Notes under the pieces: model-generated
Seen by the model: the letters and a program-made list of their open reading frames with translations, nothing else
Told to the model about the DNA's origin: nothing
Database searches by the model: none
DNA from: Limnoperna fortunei
Lineage: Eukaryota > Mollusca > Bivalvia > Mytilida > Modiolidae
DNA: 64,000 nt
NCBI GenBank assembly: GCA_944474755.1
Contig: OX104114.1
Location: 82,260,623 to 82,324,622, forward strand
Direction of reading: 5' to 3'
Program-made: the position numbers and the translations under genes
Shown: in pieces, positions 45,804 to 60,800 of the stretch
How positions within the stretch are numbered: the first letter of the stretch is position 1
Layout: every line of letters starts with the position of its first letter

Positions 45804-48800
45804 ATGTCGAGGCAGACTAGTCCAGCTAGAGACAAACGTGTTATTAATTTAGCATCAGAAGTAGCAGAAGCAAGAGACAGAAGAGTTCCCATAATACTTC
45901 TGCGACTTAAAGGTTTACCAAATACGTTCCTTAAAACAAGATCATTCTTGTCTGTCCTGGCTGTTAGTTTAGAAATGGACACTTTTTGTACCATTTTATG
46001 AAAAACAGCTGGAGATTAAACACTTCTCTGTTTTTACTTTAATGTGACTTCAGGGTATAAATGCAAGAATCATTGTCAACTCATGAACTATGTAAAATGT
46101 GAATATTTAAATATTTGGAATCAGGGACAGTCTATACTAACGGGACATGTCACTGGCGTTTTCGGCAAAATTTCTAGGACACGAACGCAGAGGTAGCACT
46201 TCAGTCAGAAATTTTCGTATCTAGAATTGAGTCACATAGGGCTAGCTTTAGTTTAGAACTTTGTTAAAATGTAATCGTGTTCGGTACGGTATGATAAGAT
46301 TTCCGTTTTTTTAAATACATCATTTACGATTTTCTAGTGTTTTTCCGTGCATTCATCTATATTTATATACAATAAAAAATTTTCATGTCAGATCGGATTA
46401 TTATAATTATAAATTTTATAAATTTGTATTCACCTTAATCATGTAATGAAACTAAAACAACTTTCCCAATTGACCCATTTCCAGTTTTACATGCTTTATC
46501 TCCCTTTTTTACTTCCAGTTAAAAAAACTACGGCTATCATTACTAAAAGACTATGATATTGAAATAAAGATTTTGCATTGTTTTTTTTTGTATTGTTCGT
46601 CTATGCCAATTAAATTATCTAATTAACCTCATTAGTAGATGTTACTATAGCCATAGGCAACAGGTGAGTTAGGATATATTGAACATGTATGTCACTGGTA
46701 AGCATGTTTAATTAAGCTATAAAACAGCTGGGGTTCTACCTTTGATTAGCATCAGGTAAATGGGGTAATAAACATTATGGTTAATTAATTAACAATTATG
46801 TTTACACAGCATGGGGTTTTAATAACATCTTCAATTAGATTTTGACACCTGTAATTAACATAAAGCGTTAAAATTTATCAAAGGTAATTGTCCATTTCAT
46901 AAGTTTTCAACAGAACAAACTGCGGCGGTAGCCGCAGTTTTTAGTACCGGAAGTGGACACTAGGTGGCGTTATTTAAATTGGAAAGTCGTCAATTAACAT
47001 TTTATTAAATTTCTCTTCAGCTTTGAATGTTTTCATACATATATCTTTAATTACTTTATTTGTAAGGTAAAAAGAATACAATTCTTTGATAATGATAAGG
47101 AAAAAGAAAATAAACAAAAACACAAGCCACTCTGTATAATTATTAACCTGTCAGGTAAACACACCTGTCAGGTAAACACAGTAGAAATTACAGGATGATA
47201 TTGCAAACAGTAATCAACTAATTAATAAAATTTTCTGTCTGCCTCACACCATGTGGTGCAACCAAGGCAATCTGTATAATTATAAACCTGTCAGGTAAAC
47301 ACAGTAGGAATTACAGGATGTTATAACAGTAATAAACTAATTAAAAAAATTATCTGTCTGTGTTAGGTAACGAGACTTCTTTCGAGAAGGCATCTGAAAC
47401 AACAAAATTTTTAATAATTAATATTAGATGTGCACAGAAGTATCTATAAATTCAAAAAAACCAAGGTAAGTTGTGATCACACAAAGGGTGATAAGTTATT
47501 ACATGTACAAGTGGGTGTATGTAGCCAAGATGGGGACCGGTGTTTCAAAATATAAACAAATTTCCAATCATCCAAATTCATGCAAAAAACACATAAAACC
47601 TACATTTAAGCAGTCTAATACACAGGAGTATCTATAAATTTTCATAAAAACCAAGGTTTGTTGTGATCACACAAAGGGTGATGAAGTTATTACATTCTAA
47701 AATGGGTGTATGGTCGATGTATGTAGCCAAGATGGGGACCGGTGTTCAAAAATATAAACAAATTTCCAATCATCCAAATTCATGCAAAAAACACATAAAA
47801 CATACTTTAAGCTGTCTAATACACAGGAGTATCTATATATTTTCATAAAAACAGGTTTGTTGTGATCACACAAAGGGTGATGAAGTTATTACATTCACAG
47901 TTGGGGTTGACTGAAGGAAAAACCGCTACGATATTACGCACATGTTGGACAACAACATTTTCGTATTGTTTTCTGGCTAAATGTGGAATGACAACATGTA
48001 ATTTGATGAAATCATAATTCATAAGTGAATAATAAACTATAAAAAATAAATACTTACTATTATTTTACTATATTTTCGTGAAATAACCAATTTCGAGAGA
48101 GAACAAATTCCAAGCACACTATCAATAAAATGGCGGAATGTTAATTCCGGAAACGGAACGGAACGGATACGTCAAATTTCAGCCATGGCACAGAAATATC
48201 GAACAGTAATATAGGTTTAATTAGGAGTGACATGTCCCGTTAGTATAGACTGTCCCTGGTGGAATACAAGTAAAAACCTTTCACAAAATCGCCCCACTTA
48301 GCAAAATCGCCCCCATCAAAAATGCCCCGACATTGAGCAAAATCGCCCCATTTACAAAAATTGCTAATTACAGTAGTACACAATTAATATGAATGTAGGC
48401 GCAGCCTAAAATGCGAGCATCGCACATTGTTCTTGTCGTTACTTCAGAGCCCCCTAACAGTGCCTCTACATTCCATTGATGACGTGACGTTATAATGTGT
48501 TGGTGACGTCACAAAACTCAAATTCAAATACAGCGTTTCAGATTGAAAAAAATTTGTCTGGCATTTTTGTAGTAATTTCAAAAATAAGCACTTTAATTTT
48601 ATATAGCCGTTGTAAAAAAAAAAGCGCAAATACCTGGTCTCGCTTACGTGAGACCTGGTATTTTCGTAAATTCCCAATGCATTCGGAGTAGCCCAGGTTT
48701 TTTTTTCAATGATCATATTTTGGGTCTCGTGCAATTTGGCAGACTCTGTACATTAGTGAGCTTTGCTTCGCTCGCATATTAATTTTTTTCCTTTGATTAT

Positions 48801-51800
48801 ATGTTGAGGTAAATCATAAATATGTGCTCTTTCTTCGGTCTTATTAGAATCATGTACGTTCAAAGTTTTTAATTGTTCTTCTTTTTATAGGAAAATACAA
48901 AAACATGACAACAACAATTTAATCTTTTTTATTATAGCAGAAAACAAGATATCAAACATTGGGTACAAAAACAATACATTATGCACTTTATATTCTTTTG
49001 ATGATTTAAAATAACAAATCTTTGATTATTTAATCATATTTACTAAGAATTATATAGTTCTTACCGAAAATCTTTAAGGTAATTAGTATTCTTGTAATAA
49101 TTAAAGCAAAATAACCACATAATCGATCATTATCTTAACAAAACATTTCTAATTTTTCATCAGTGGCAATATAATACTAAAAGGAGTAAATATTTGTACA
49201 ACTTAACAATTTTATACTGTATAGTATTTTTTGTAAGTTGGGCGATTTTGCTAAAGGTGGCGGCGATTTTGCAAAAAGTGTGGGAGATTTGACCAGCAAC
49301 AATATGTGTTGTTAATGTTTGCAAGGTAACAGGTCTGAACGCACTAGGTGCGTTATTTAATAAACAATATATTTTAAACAATTTTGACATGTTCATTACT
49401 ATTTTTAGATATACTAAGTACAGCACCAGCAGGAAGTAAAGATGGTTTAAGAATACGAAAAGAAATTTGGGAATACAACCTACTGCAAGCTTTAGTTCTT
49501 GTTCTTAAACAAGACTTCACTATAGTTGATGGAGAATGGCAGATAGCAGCATCATTAGCAGCTATTCTGAGGTATTGTGTGTTTGTAAAATATATATCCC
49601 GTAATCTTAGAGAAAATAAAGAAAATAAAGAATACTATCATGATTCAGCAAGTCTTTTTTGTTGTGGATGTATTCCCCTTGTTCATGAAGACACTTGAAA
49701 AAAATTCAGGAAGAATTAAGAAAGTCTGTCTGACTAATGTGAAGGTTCCCTCACCTCATGTTCCTATTATTTTCCACTGTGTAATATGACTATTTTTTTT
49801 ATAAAATTCTACATGTGTTCTTTGTCCTTAATACAAGAGCTGGGATCACTACAAACACCAAAACCTTAATTCCCCTGGAAAACCTTAATTTTTGAAGGAA
49901 ATCATCTAAAAGTCACTGTCAGCATTGGCTTTTAAAATTAAGGTTGTCACCTGGAAATTAAGGTTTTCCAGCAGAGATTAGGGTTTTTGGTTGATTGGAT
50001 CCCTGGGTCGGTTTTAAGCACTTGGGCATTGTTGTTGATAACGATCATCAGTTATTCTTTTATATGTATGGTAAATCTATGTTTATAAATCTATATTTAT
50101 ACATGTATAAAATTAATTCTTGTCCAAATGAATATGTGTGAAAATGTTGCAACCCTGTTAACTTTTACTGGATGTAAATTGTGTAACATCTTAATAGGCA
50201 TGTTAATATCAGTCGATTACCTGTCAGCATGTGCTATCAAATATTGAAATAAATTTGTATTTTGATCATTTCTAGCCATTTTTTTTACAATCAACCATTG
50301 TGCACTGGCTTTTATTGATATTGATGGTTTTTTTATGAGGAAATATATTTTCCTTTTGTAACAAGAGCGATATGTATTAATTATTTCCCCATTGCAATAA
50401 ATCCAGACAGTTAAAAAAAAATGTTATTTAGGGGTCATCCATAATTGTCAACCATTTTCACAAGTGTGCAAAAAGCACACTTTTTGAGACCCCCACCCCC
50501 CATCAAAAAGTGTACATCAACCATTAAACTACTATAAAAACCAAACTCCATGGAAACGAAAAATTTCTGAAGATAAAAAAAAGTGTACGCAAAAATGTCA
50601 AAATTTTAAACCCCCTCCCTCAAGTGTGCGGTTTGCACACTTATGAAAATGGTTGACAATTATGGGCGACCCCTTAACTTCTTAATTGTAACGTACAGTT
50701 GCAACATAAAACCATAAAACCCAATATAGCTATTATATTGACTGATTTTTATGACCAAACATGGAACAATATACAAAAATGAAGATTCGAATTAGCCTGA
50801 AGTTATTTATTTTTAATAATTGTACAATTCAAGATCAACATTAAGAAAATTGCTGTTGAATACGTGAAACCAGAGATTTATGCACTTGAATGCACTAAAA
50901 GATGTCTTGGTGGTAAAACTTGTACAGTTTAGTACAGCCTATTTGAATGTTTCATTGTGTAAGTTGACTCTATATATACATGTATATTTTATAATGATTT
51001 CAGTTTTATACCAATATTCAAATGAAAAATTAATCTTGTATTTTTTTTAATAAAATCACAGTAAATTATGAATTACGTAATTTAAGTGAAATTTGCAATA
51101 AACACATTTTCTGACTCAAAGTTGATAGGAAATGCATTAACGTTCATGCATTGTTATTTTTTTATTTTCCACACATTCATTTGGACAAGACTTTACCAAA
51201 TTTCCTTAAAACATTAAGGTTTTCTGGGGGAATTAAAGTTTTGGTATTTGTAGTGGATGTTCAGCATCTATATTTGTTTTTTTTACATACATGTACATTT
51301 CTATGCATTTTTAGTTCTACCAAAACTTTTAAAATGTTTGTTTACTCTTGCTGCTAATTTGAACTATGTGGTACACAAGTTTTCTATTTATCTGATATTG
51401 GTAAAATACCAATTTACAAAACCTTAAAATATTATTCTTAAATGATTTGCAAAAGTATTGCACTATAATTTTAAAGTTCTGATGAAATAAAAGGCAATAT
51501 TATATTCTTCTGCAATAGCTATTTGTATCTTCTGCTATTGATTTGTTAATTTACATTTGGATCGTAACAAATGTGTAAACACAGCTGTTGTATCTTATAG
51601 ATTGTAATAATTTTCCTTCCTGCTTCTTGGATAAAATTAACAATATATTTAGGCCATTGAATATGACAAATAGATGAAGTCACTCAAATACAAACATCAC
51701 AATATATTAATCACTCCAAGACAAAATAACAATAAAAAAAATGTATGCACAAAGAACAAACTATATATATATAGCTATGGGTACATGAATGAAGAAAAAC

Positions 51801-54800
51801 TTGCTGGCATGATTCCTTGAAATCGTAAGATAATGGCAGACAGTACATGTACACTTCTCCAGAATTTAGCTGAAATACTGCTCCCTGGACGATCACAAAC
51901 ATCCAATCAATGTAAATGTCGTTAAATGAGTTCATAATCATTTTGACTTTAACTTTTGTTTACATGCAATTTAATCTTTTTAGTCAAGCATGTACAGGAC
52001 TAGATTTACCCAGTTCAGAGGTCAAAAAGTTTCATGAGGAGGTGCTAACAGAGGCTGTCAATAACATGTTTTTGGTGACAAGACGTATACAAGCCAGATA
52101 TGCAAAGTTTCCAGACAGAGCTGTGAGTTATAAATAGCTAATGCCATTGTCATTTTTTGCTGAAATTTTAATGTGCTCATACATGAACTATTTCTGCATG
52201 GCAATATTTATAAAATATTAAAAATACAGATTGTTAATAATGTTAGAGATAATCAGTTTGTAGTCATCTAAAAAATCATTGCTAGTTTATGACATTTAAT
52301 CTTTAAAAAATACGATCTACAATCCAATTCAAATTTATTCATTGTTTGACAGAAATTTAATATGGATACATTTTTCAGTAATTGTTTAGTTACATTGAGT
52401 GCACCCATTATAAAATTATGGAAAAAATGTCTTTAACATATATGGCACAAAGATGTATTGGCTAGAAAAAGGTGTATATCTCTTTGATTCATATGATTAA
52501 TAGCTATAGTACTTATGTTTTATTCTAAAATGTTAATTGTGACTGTATTACAATGTAATTCCTTGATGGAAAACCTTATCATGTTACAGGGCTATATGAA
52601 AGAAAGGAACAAGTTGCTGACATGTTTTAGGGGTGTTTTGGAATCAGTTGTATATTTGGCTTCTGGTTACAATGAGTTACCTGCAAAAGGTATGCACAGA
52701 TTTAAAATTATAGAGGAGTCAACATTATCTACAGTTTTATATTATTATTAATTAATGTTGTTCTCTGGTGATTTGTCACATAACATTAAGGTTGGGAAAT
52801 TATCCCCTGTTTTTGTATTTAATATTTAAAATTAAATAAAAAGATGTAATCTTGAAAAGATTATGAGGGTTAATGCAATGATACAAAGGAACTTGGTAGA
52901 AATCAGTCTATTTTATTACATAAATAGGTTATATGGAGCCTTTAGAAATTAAAAAGTGTTCTTTGGACTAATTGTGCTCAGTTGTTCTAATCAAATGTGG
53001 TTGATACATGTACTGGAAAATATTATTAATTACTGGTACTAATATTCAAATGAGACTATAAGGTGTGTTCCAAATGATAAGCTAGAAACTTTATCAAATC
53101 AGGGGCTTCCAGAGCTTTCACTACTTGTGACAAGATAAAATTCATTATCTACAAGTGTATTAAATAAAAAAAAAACCTGACAGTATGTTAGAACAGTCAT
53201 TTATAAAAGGCAGCAGCATAAATTAAAACAGGGTTTTGCTGAAAAATTAATGCAGAATACTAGAATTAAAGGAATGGGGGCAATAAATATCAATAACAAT
53301 TTGTCAATATAAGCCTAATTTGCTTTGTCAGCAGAAGTGGCAAAAACCGAATTAAAGGATTTTTATTTTTAGTAAGGTACAGTCTAATGACTATATATAG
53401 AAAGATTAGTTAATTACCCATATTCTTTTCAGTTTTACAGTGTCCATGGTTACTACAGTTATTGATTACAGACGATGCTGATACCACAGTAGCCATAATG
53501 GATCTTATTCCAAAAATACTTAGAGTTAATAGGTAAACACATACTTAGCTTAGTTTTTGCCTTAATAAATTTCAAAAGTAGTGAAAAAACATTTGTCTTC
53601 TAAAATCTCTAAAATAAATCCACCGTTACTGCCTTAAAAAAGTCCTCGAACATTATACACACTATGATGACATAACAGATTAATCATTTAGTTCATTAAT
53701 GCAGTAATAAACACATCAGAGGAGTACATGAATCTTTTAAGTATTTAAATAATAAATGTTGATAAATTTGATTTAAAAGCATTTCAGTAATGTTGCAGTA
53801 GACAGCTGTTTTGTCTGTGGATGCAGCTTTAAGTCCTTTAAAAGTAACTGAATAAGTTTTATGGAAGGTTTGCAGACATAACACATCTGTTATATAGCTT
53901 AAGAATGTCACATCTTAAAATGTAATTTTCAAATTTGTTGTAATGCTGTCATTTCCATATCAATTTTTATTACATTGTTATAAATTATAAATGATACCTT
54001 AATACATGTATTATGTATGTTTCCATTTTGTTTACATTAACAGAATTGTACTCAGAGGATTAGACCAGAAGTTAATATTTAGCATTCTAGATGAACTTAT
54101 ATACAAACTATCAGTTAGCAATGAAATTCAAGTCGGAGCGTAAGTATTACATAATTTTTGTGCAACTGTATAATGAAATGTTACCGCTATTTGTAAATTA
54201 ATAAATATTAATTAAAGCTCTTATTGTGGCAAATATATGGCCATTATTATGATGATATGCATATCTTTTATCTCTTAATATTCATTGATTAAACATGGGT
54301 TTATTTTCTTTTCAAATTGATAATGAGCACAAGACAAAAAAAAACAGCAGTTTATTTCCCAGAATCATAGCTGATGCTAAAACAGGGAAGTACCTGTTTT
54401 GGAAAAGATTTCCACAATTTTTTCTCTAGTCGCAGCTGCACTTTATCTCCATTTTGCATTGTCTACTGTTTGTATGCCTTGTGTGCAAATACTTTCAAAG
54501 CAACTACATGTACATGCTATTGCACTGTAAGTGCAATGTAAGTGTAATTAGTGGGTTCAAAAGCCAGATAACTGTGGGAACTGCTAACCCATGGGTAAGA
54601 TGTTGGTAACCTTCCTATCAAGTTGCCAGTCATGTGCACCTGATCTTGTTATCTAATATAATGAATGATGTAACCAATGACAGACTACTGTATACTGATA
54701 TTGTAAATAATGCATTGTAGATTTCATTGGAAATTTTCTTATTTTCCAGGTCAGCATGTAAATGTGTATTACGGATCTGTGAAAGTCATCGACCATTGGT

Positions 54801-57800
54801 GGAAACATTGTGCACAAGATACAAGTAAGTCTCTGCACATGCCAGAAGTAATTTTAGGAGTGTTGTTTTGATCTGTCACTTTAACATTTAATAGATATGT
54901 TTCTTTGTAATGAATGTTCACATTATTTTCATATACATCATGGACATTTAATTAAGCAGAATACTACTTATATTTTTTAACAATAAGCAGCACTGTTGAT
55001 CCCCTCCAAAACCAGTTGTAGCTACCGTACATACTCGCACATAAGTCGGGAAATTGGGAGTTAAAATTTGGTTTTAGAGAAGGTTTCCGACTTATAAGCG
55101 AGTCATACCACAAGAGGAAATAATTCCGGTCCAAGTTTGAAGGCCGTACATAGATCGCCAACCATAAAGACGAAAACAGACAGTTACGCTAAATAAAGTA
55201 TATTCAAGACATTAATAAAGATTGTTTTTACTTGTGTATTGTTTATTTTATCCAGTTTCCATATTTCCATTCGTATTTACCACTGTTTACACAAGTATCG
55301 ATTTATTTGTATGTATTGCATAATACATCCGGTGATGTCATGATACAACTAAAAACCGAAAATCAAGATAAACTAACTAATACATATATGCTACAGAATT
55401 TGTTTTTTTCATCAATTATTATTTTAAATTACAAACCATATTCCTTTATATTTTGTATTTTAGCTTTCGTTTATTTTAAAAAACGCTTTAACTATTAAAT
55501 AATTACGAAAATGAATATTTGTATATTTACTTGTGTTTGTCTTTTTTATGGTTTTTAGTCATAGCAAATTCAGGGAGATAATTACGCAATTACGTTTACA
55601 TTTTCAAAACGCGTGTACACTAGTGTAAACAAACCACTTACGATAAATGACAAGCGATATTTAACTCATAAAACACAAGAAACAAATAATAAACAAGAAG
55701 TCTTACTGATATAATGATTTATATTCACAAATTTGGAATGTTTATTTGATTCTGACCACATGTCAACACGTCTGTCTTCCGACCGACTTAAACGAGGGTC
55801 AACAGCAAAACACCAGATTTTAAGGCCCAAAAAGACCCCCCGACTTATATGCGGACCGACTTTTAAGCGAGCATCTACGGTATATATATCCAGTACGGTA
55901 GCTTAATACAAATAAACTTATTTTTAGTAATACTGACCAGGCTTGATATATGTTAGAAGGTTGTTCATAAACACACAAAGACAAAGTTGCAGTGCTGGAA
56001 TATAGTGTATGTTATGGTATAATAGTAACAAATATCCTAGTACAAGTTTTCAGACTTTGACAAGTTTTTAAAGTACATGTATATTACTGTGCTAATAATG
56101 TTTTTTTCTCAGAGGCTTGAGACCACTGTTAGCCAAATGGGAAGCAGCTGGTTTCAGCAGAGACCTCAAAGAACTTCATCTCTTGTTGCAGGCTGGTAAT
56201 GCACAGAAAGCTGAGAATGAGGTTAGAGACATTAATATGAAATACCTTTTTTTACATTATATTTAAATTTATTTCATGCCTTGCACTCTTATACATGTAT
56301 TTACTACTATAAATACATTATACAGTTTTAATGTATTATGTATTTATAGTCTTATAAAGTGCATGTGTATTGAAATTCTGATAGTAAACCAGTTATTAAA
56401 ACTAGTAATATTAAATAAGTATTAAGTCGATTCAAAGTAATTTTATATATTGATATTCAAACAAAACTAACAGTTGTCATAATACCCCAACGACACTAAT
56501 TATGTTTGTTAACCCAGGGTAGCAGGACCAATACTCCAGTCAGATACCATAGACTACTTATCCTGTATAATGAGTTTTGAATTTTAATATTTTACAGTTT
56601 TTCTATCTTCATTAAATTTTGGAAAGTTTATTAAGTAAGAAATGCTTTGAAAATTCGCAATATTAGGTTTTCAGAAATGTTATTATTTGTGCACATTTTT
56701 GATTGTTTTGTTTATGCATACATAATTGTAACAAAGTTCAACAATAATTCTTGAATGTGTAAAAAAATTAATGAGAATTTGAACATAAATGATTTACATT
56801 TAATATCATCTTTAATTACAGCGGTTCTTTAGAGCTGCTGTTACAATACAAGCTGTATGGAAAGGTTTTATTATTAGAAAGAAATTACAGAGAGCAAATA
56901 GAACCTTCTCAAAATTCCAACAGCAGTACAGGTGAGTTTTATCACATTATATTTGACATCTGATGTAAACAATCAGCATTGAAGCCAGTTCTCTTGAATT
57001 TACAGATAATTTGACACCTTTTAATTTAGAGACCACAGGGCTGTTTTCTATGTCAGTTAGTGTATTCCTAAATTTGAGCACTGTTACTTCTGATTGCTCG
57101 TGATATTTTTATGAGGGAAGTGTTGAAATCGATTTACACTGAACATTATTTTTAGAACAAAGAAAAAGGTTTTAGAAGTAAGGAAGGAACAAGCAAAGGA
57201 GGCCATAGAGTTACAAAGGCAACTACAGTTAAACAGACAGAGAATTATGAGAGAATTCAAAGAAAAACAACTGCATACTGTAGAAATATTACCTGCAGGT
57301 TTGTGTCAGTTATAATGTGATAGCATTACAGATTTGTTGAAAATATGTAAGACTTCAAAAACAACTAAATTGAATTAACAGTCATGAAATGTTAACTGTT
57401 TTGTGTAACCCACATCTAACTCAGTACATTCTGAAAACAATCTAATAAGAATGGAACAATTACTTAAGAAAAACAATTCAGCAAGTGCAAGATTTAATAT
57501 TTTTGTCTCAAAAACTTGTTGGGATGTTGTACCACTATTTTGTTTTTAAATAGTTTACAGAGACACATTTTGTGTAAAATTAAGCTGTTAATAATACAAA
57601 AACTAACAGACGTTTGGGGTAGGCAAGGAAACATCCAAACAACCATTTTTGTGGAGGCAGAAATTTTTTTTAACCACTTACTGCAGAAACCAAAAATAAA
57701 AAAAATTTAAATGACATACACTTTTCATGTTGTTAATTATGATATGAAAACAATTATTATTATGTTGATAAAAAGTCTGTTTTCCAGTTTAATGCATGTT

Positions 57801-60800
57801 TTAATTAATTCGTAATATTATTCTGTTTTCTACCAACAAATTTTTTGTAGCAGACTTTTAAGTAATTGTTTTCTAGATTTTTTTACAACATTGTCTTGTA
57901 GCAATGCTAGAAAGATATCTGCAGAGAGAACAGCATCAGTCAGCAGTCCTTATACAAAAAACATGGAGAGGTCATCGTGCCAGAAGCAGTATGCAGGATC
58001 GAGAAGTTTTTATCAAAAGATATCGGGCAGCAATTGTTATGCAAAGAGCTGTAAGTTAGATGTTTATATCTGGTTTATTGAGTTTTAATGCCAAGTACAA
58101 TATTTAAAATAATACTGTAACACAGAATAAAAATTCTTGGTTGAAAAAAAAATAAACAAAACACACACATGTGTGAACATAGTTTTGTTTTCAAAATTCA
58201 TTACAATGCACAAAATTCACCATCTTTCCTAACCCTGATGTTGGTTTTAAGACAAATAAATTCTATGGAATGCACTACAAAACTGTAAAAAAGGGAAGCA
58301 TAACTCAGGAAAGTGCAGGGACTATTTTGATTTTTGTTATGTTTTGGTTGTTATCTCAAAAAACATAACTGATAAGTTTTGCTGTTTACAACTTTTCTAT
58401 CTGCTCATGTTTTCAAGATGAAAATCAAAATCATGAAAAATGGAAAAAAAAAGTATTTACAGGATGATAACTGATATAAAGTCCACGGACAATTTTGATT
58501 AGGTTCCTTATAAGTCTCCTACTGGCTTAGCCAAAGGGGACTATAGGTTTGCACTCTGTCTGTCCATCACACACGTTTTTCTGACTTTTTTTATAAATGC
58601 TTGCAGATATTGAGCTGATATTTGGTATGCAAGTCAACCATGATGAGTTGCAGATCAATTTCAAATATTATTCCAGTCCAATGATTTTTGATGAAATTAT
58701 AGCTCTTGGAACCTTTTATTTGCCACTAGGAGACTAAGCATTACTATTCACACTTGTTTACAGATCTAGTGTTGCTGATCATTTTCACTGATAAAGGTTT
58801 TCTGTGTGTTATATAGTTTTGAAGGTAATTTCCAATAATGAAAAAAAAATGAGTAATTTGAAAGTTGATAGACAATTTTGAAGATGTTGACTCGTTTATT
58901 GATCAATTAAGCTGTTTATAGTTTCTTGCTATTGATTGTTGTGAATCTGGATAACTTGAGAGAAGTATATTTCACATTTATTATTGCTTATGCAGTCTGT
59001 TACAAAATAAAAGCCCATTAGCTATCTTGTGGTGTAAAGTACATCAATGGTTGGTCATCAATGTCACATTTATGTGCAGTGTTAGTATAAAATGGCATAC
59101 ATGTATTATGTCTATACAGTATGTTTAGAAATAACATTACTGGAATAGTCTATGGACTGCTTCTAGTAGTTATTGTCCTTTAATGAATTACTAAAGATTT
59201 TGATTCTATAATTAAAACTGTAAACAGTTAAACTGGTCAGCAAAATCTGCATATTCTTCAAACAACAATTTATCTGATACTACTTTCATTTGAAGCTTGA
59301 TTCATTTGTCTTTCAGGTCAGTGATACCTCCTGGGGGTCTCTCATCCCCACAAGTCAGGGTTTCTGTGTCCACATGTGTCCATGAAACCCTGACAAACTT
59401 AACTAGGAAATTCCAGGGCTAGAAGATTTTCATTTGACGTCAAACCTTCAAAATATCAGCCAATGAAATAGCTTGTGTTTGGTAGTAGTAATTTTTACTC
59501 ATTCTTGAGTGGGAAGAAACATAAAGCAACTAATAAATAACACAGTAATAACAAACAATTAACACTACTGTACGAAATGCACTGGTTTATGCATCACATC
59601 CATTTGGTTTATTTACAACCGACATTGGGATATCCCCTAACCAAGTCGCAAAATAAAGCGACCTTTTGATTAGCTTCATGTAGGTATGATGTAGCCAATC
59701 AAAATAGTGACTTCTAGCCCGGGAACGCAAGTAATAAATAACACAGTAATAACAAACAATTAACACTACTGTACAAAATACACTGGTCTATGCATCACAT
59801 CCGTTTGGTTTATTTACAACCGACATGGGGATATCCCCTAACCAAGTCGCAAAATAAAGCGATCTTTTGATTAGCTTCATTCAGGTATGATGTAGCCAAT
59901 CAAAATAGTGACTTCTAGCCCGGGAACGCAAGTAATAAATAACACAGTAATAACAAACAATTAACACTACTGTACAAAATACACTGGTCTTTGCATTACA
60001 TCCGTTTGGTTTATTTACAACCCACATGGGGATATCCCCTAACCAAGTCGCAAAATAAAGCGATCTTTTGATTAGCTTCATTCAGGTATGATGTAGCCAA
60101 TCAAAATAGGGACTTCTAGCCCAGGAATTTCCAAGCTAAGTTTGTCAGGGTTTCGTGGACACAGAAACCATGACTTGTGAAAATGGGGGTCTCTGGGAAT
60201 TGTAATAAATTATTATGTTTAATGTGTTATTTCTCATTTTTACATATGTTCTATTGGAAGGTAAGAAAATGGTTAAAGAAACTTGAAGATCAAAGAAACA
60301 AAATAAAAGCTTCTCTAAAACCACCAGGATTGACAGATGAGAGACGATTAGAATTGCAGAGAATAATTAATCAGTACAGAGAACTTAAGCCAGTATGTTT
60401 ACAAATTATTATAAATTCTGCTACAATTGATGATGAAAGGAAATAACTTTAAGTTAGCATCTAAAGAGTACAAAATTTTTTTAAATTTTTTTTATATAAC
60501 GGATGTGAACTAAATAAGGGGCCTCAGAAGCTGAGTTGGTCCATGTAGTAATTGACAACAATGTTTTGATCACTGGCATGTCAACCCAGGGCTCTGAGTT
60601 CACATCGAACTGTTTACAAGTATATTACCCACTTAAACCTTATTTGAAAAAATTTGACAGGTCTCAATTTAAAGTTAAGATAGAAGTTCTCATTGGGTAC
60701 CCAGGCTTTATGCTGTTGTAAACTTGTGGACTTCTTCATATAGCAGAAAAATTGCTGAAAGTGAGATCAATCAAGATTCTTGAAATTACATATACAGGGA

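Larger units (their letters stand above)
46126..48259. mobile_element. 2.1-kb TIR element with internal tandem repeats, IQCB1 intron 1
   Basis: The left end begins CAGGGACAGTCTATACTAAC. The right end is its reverse complement for about 32 bp. TGGAAT lies directly before the left end and one base beyond the right end, suggesting a 6-bp duplication with one extra base. Inside are three CCTGTCAGGTAAACAC copies (47150-47300) and about 2.5 copies of a unit near 195 bp (47430-47900). No transposase is visible, so it is non-autonomous. Confidence 0.75.
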
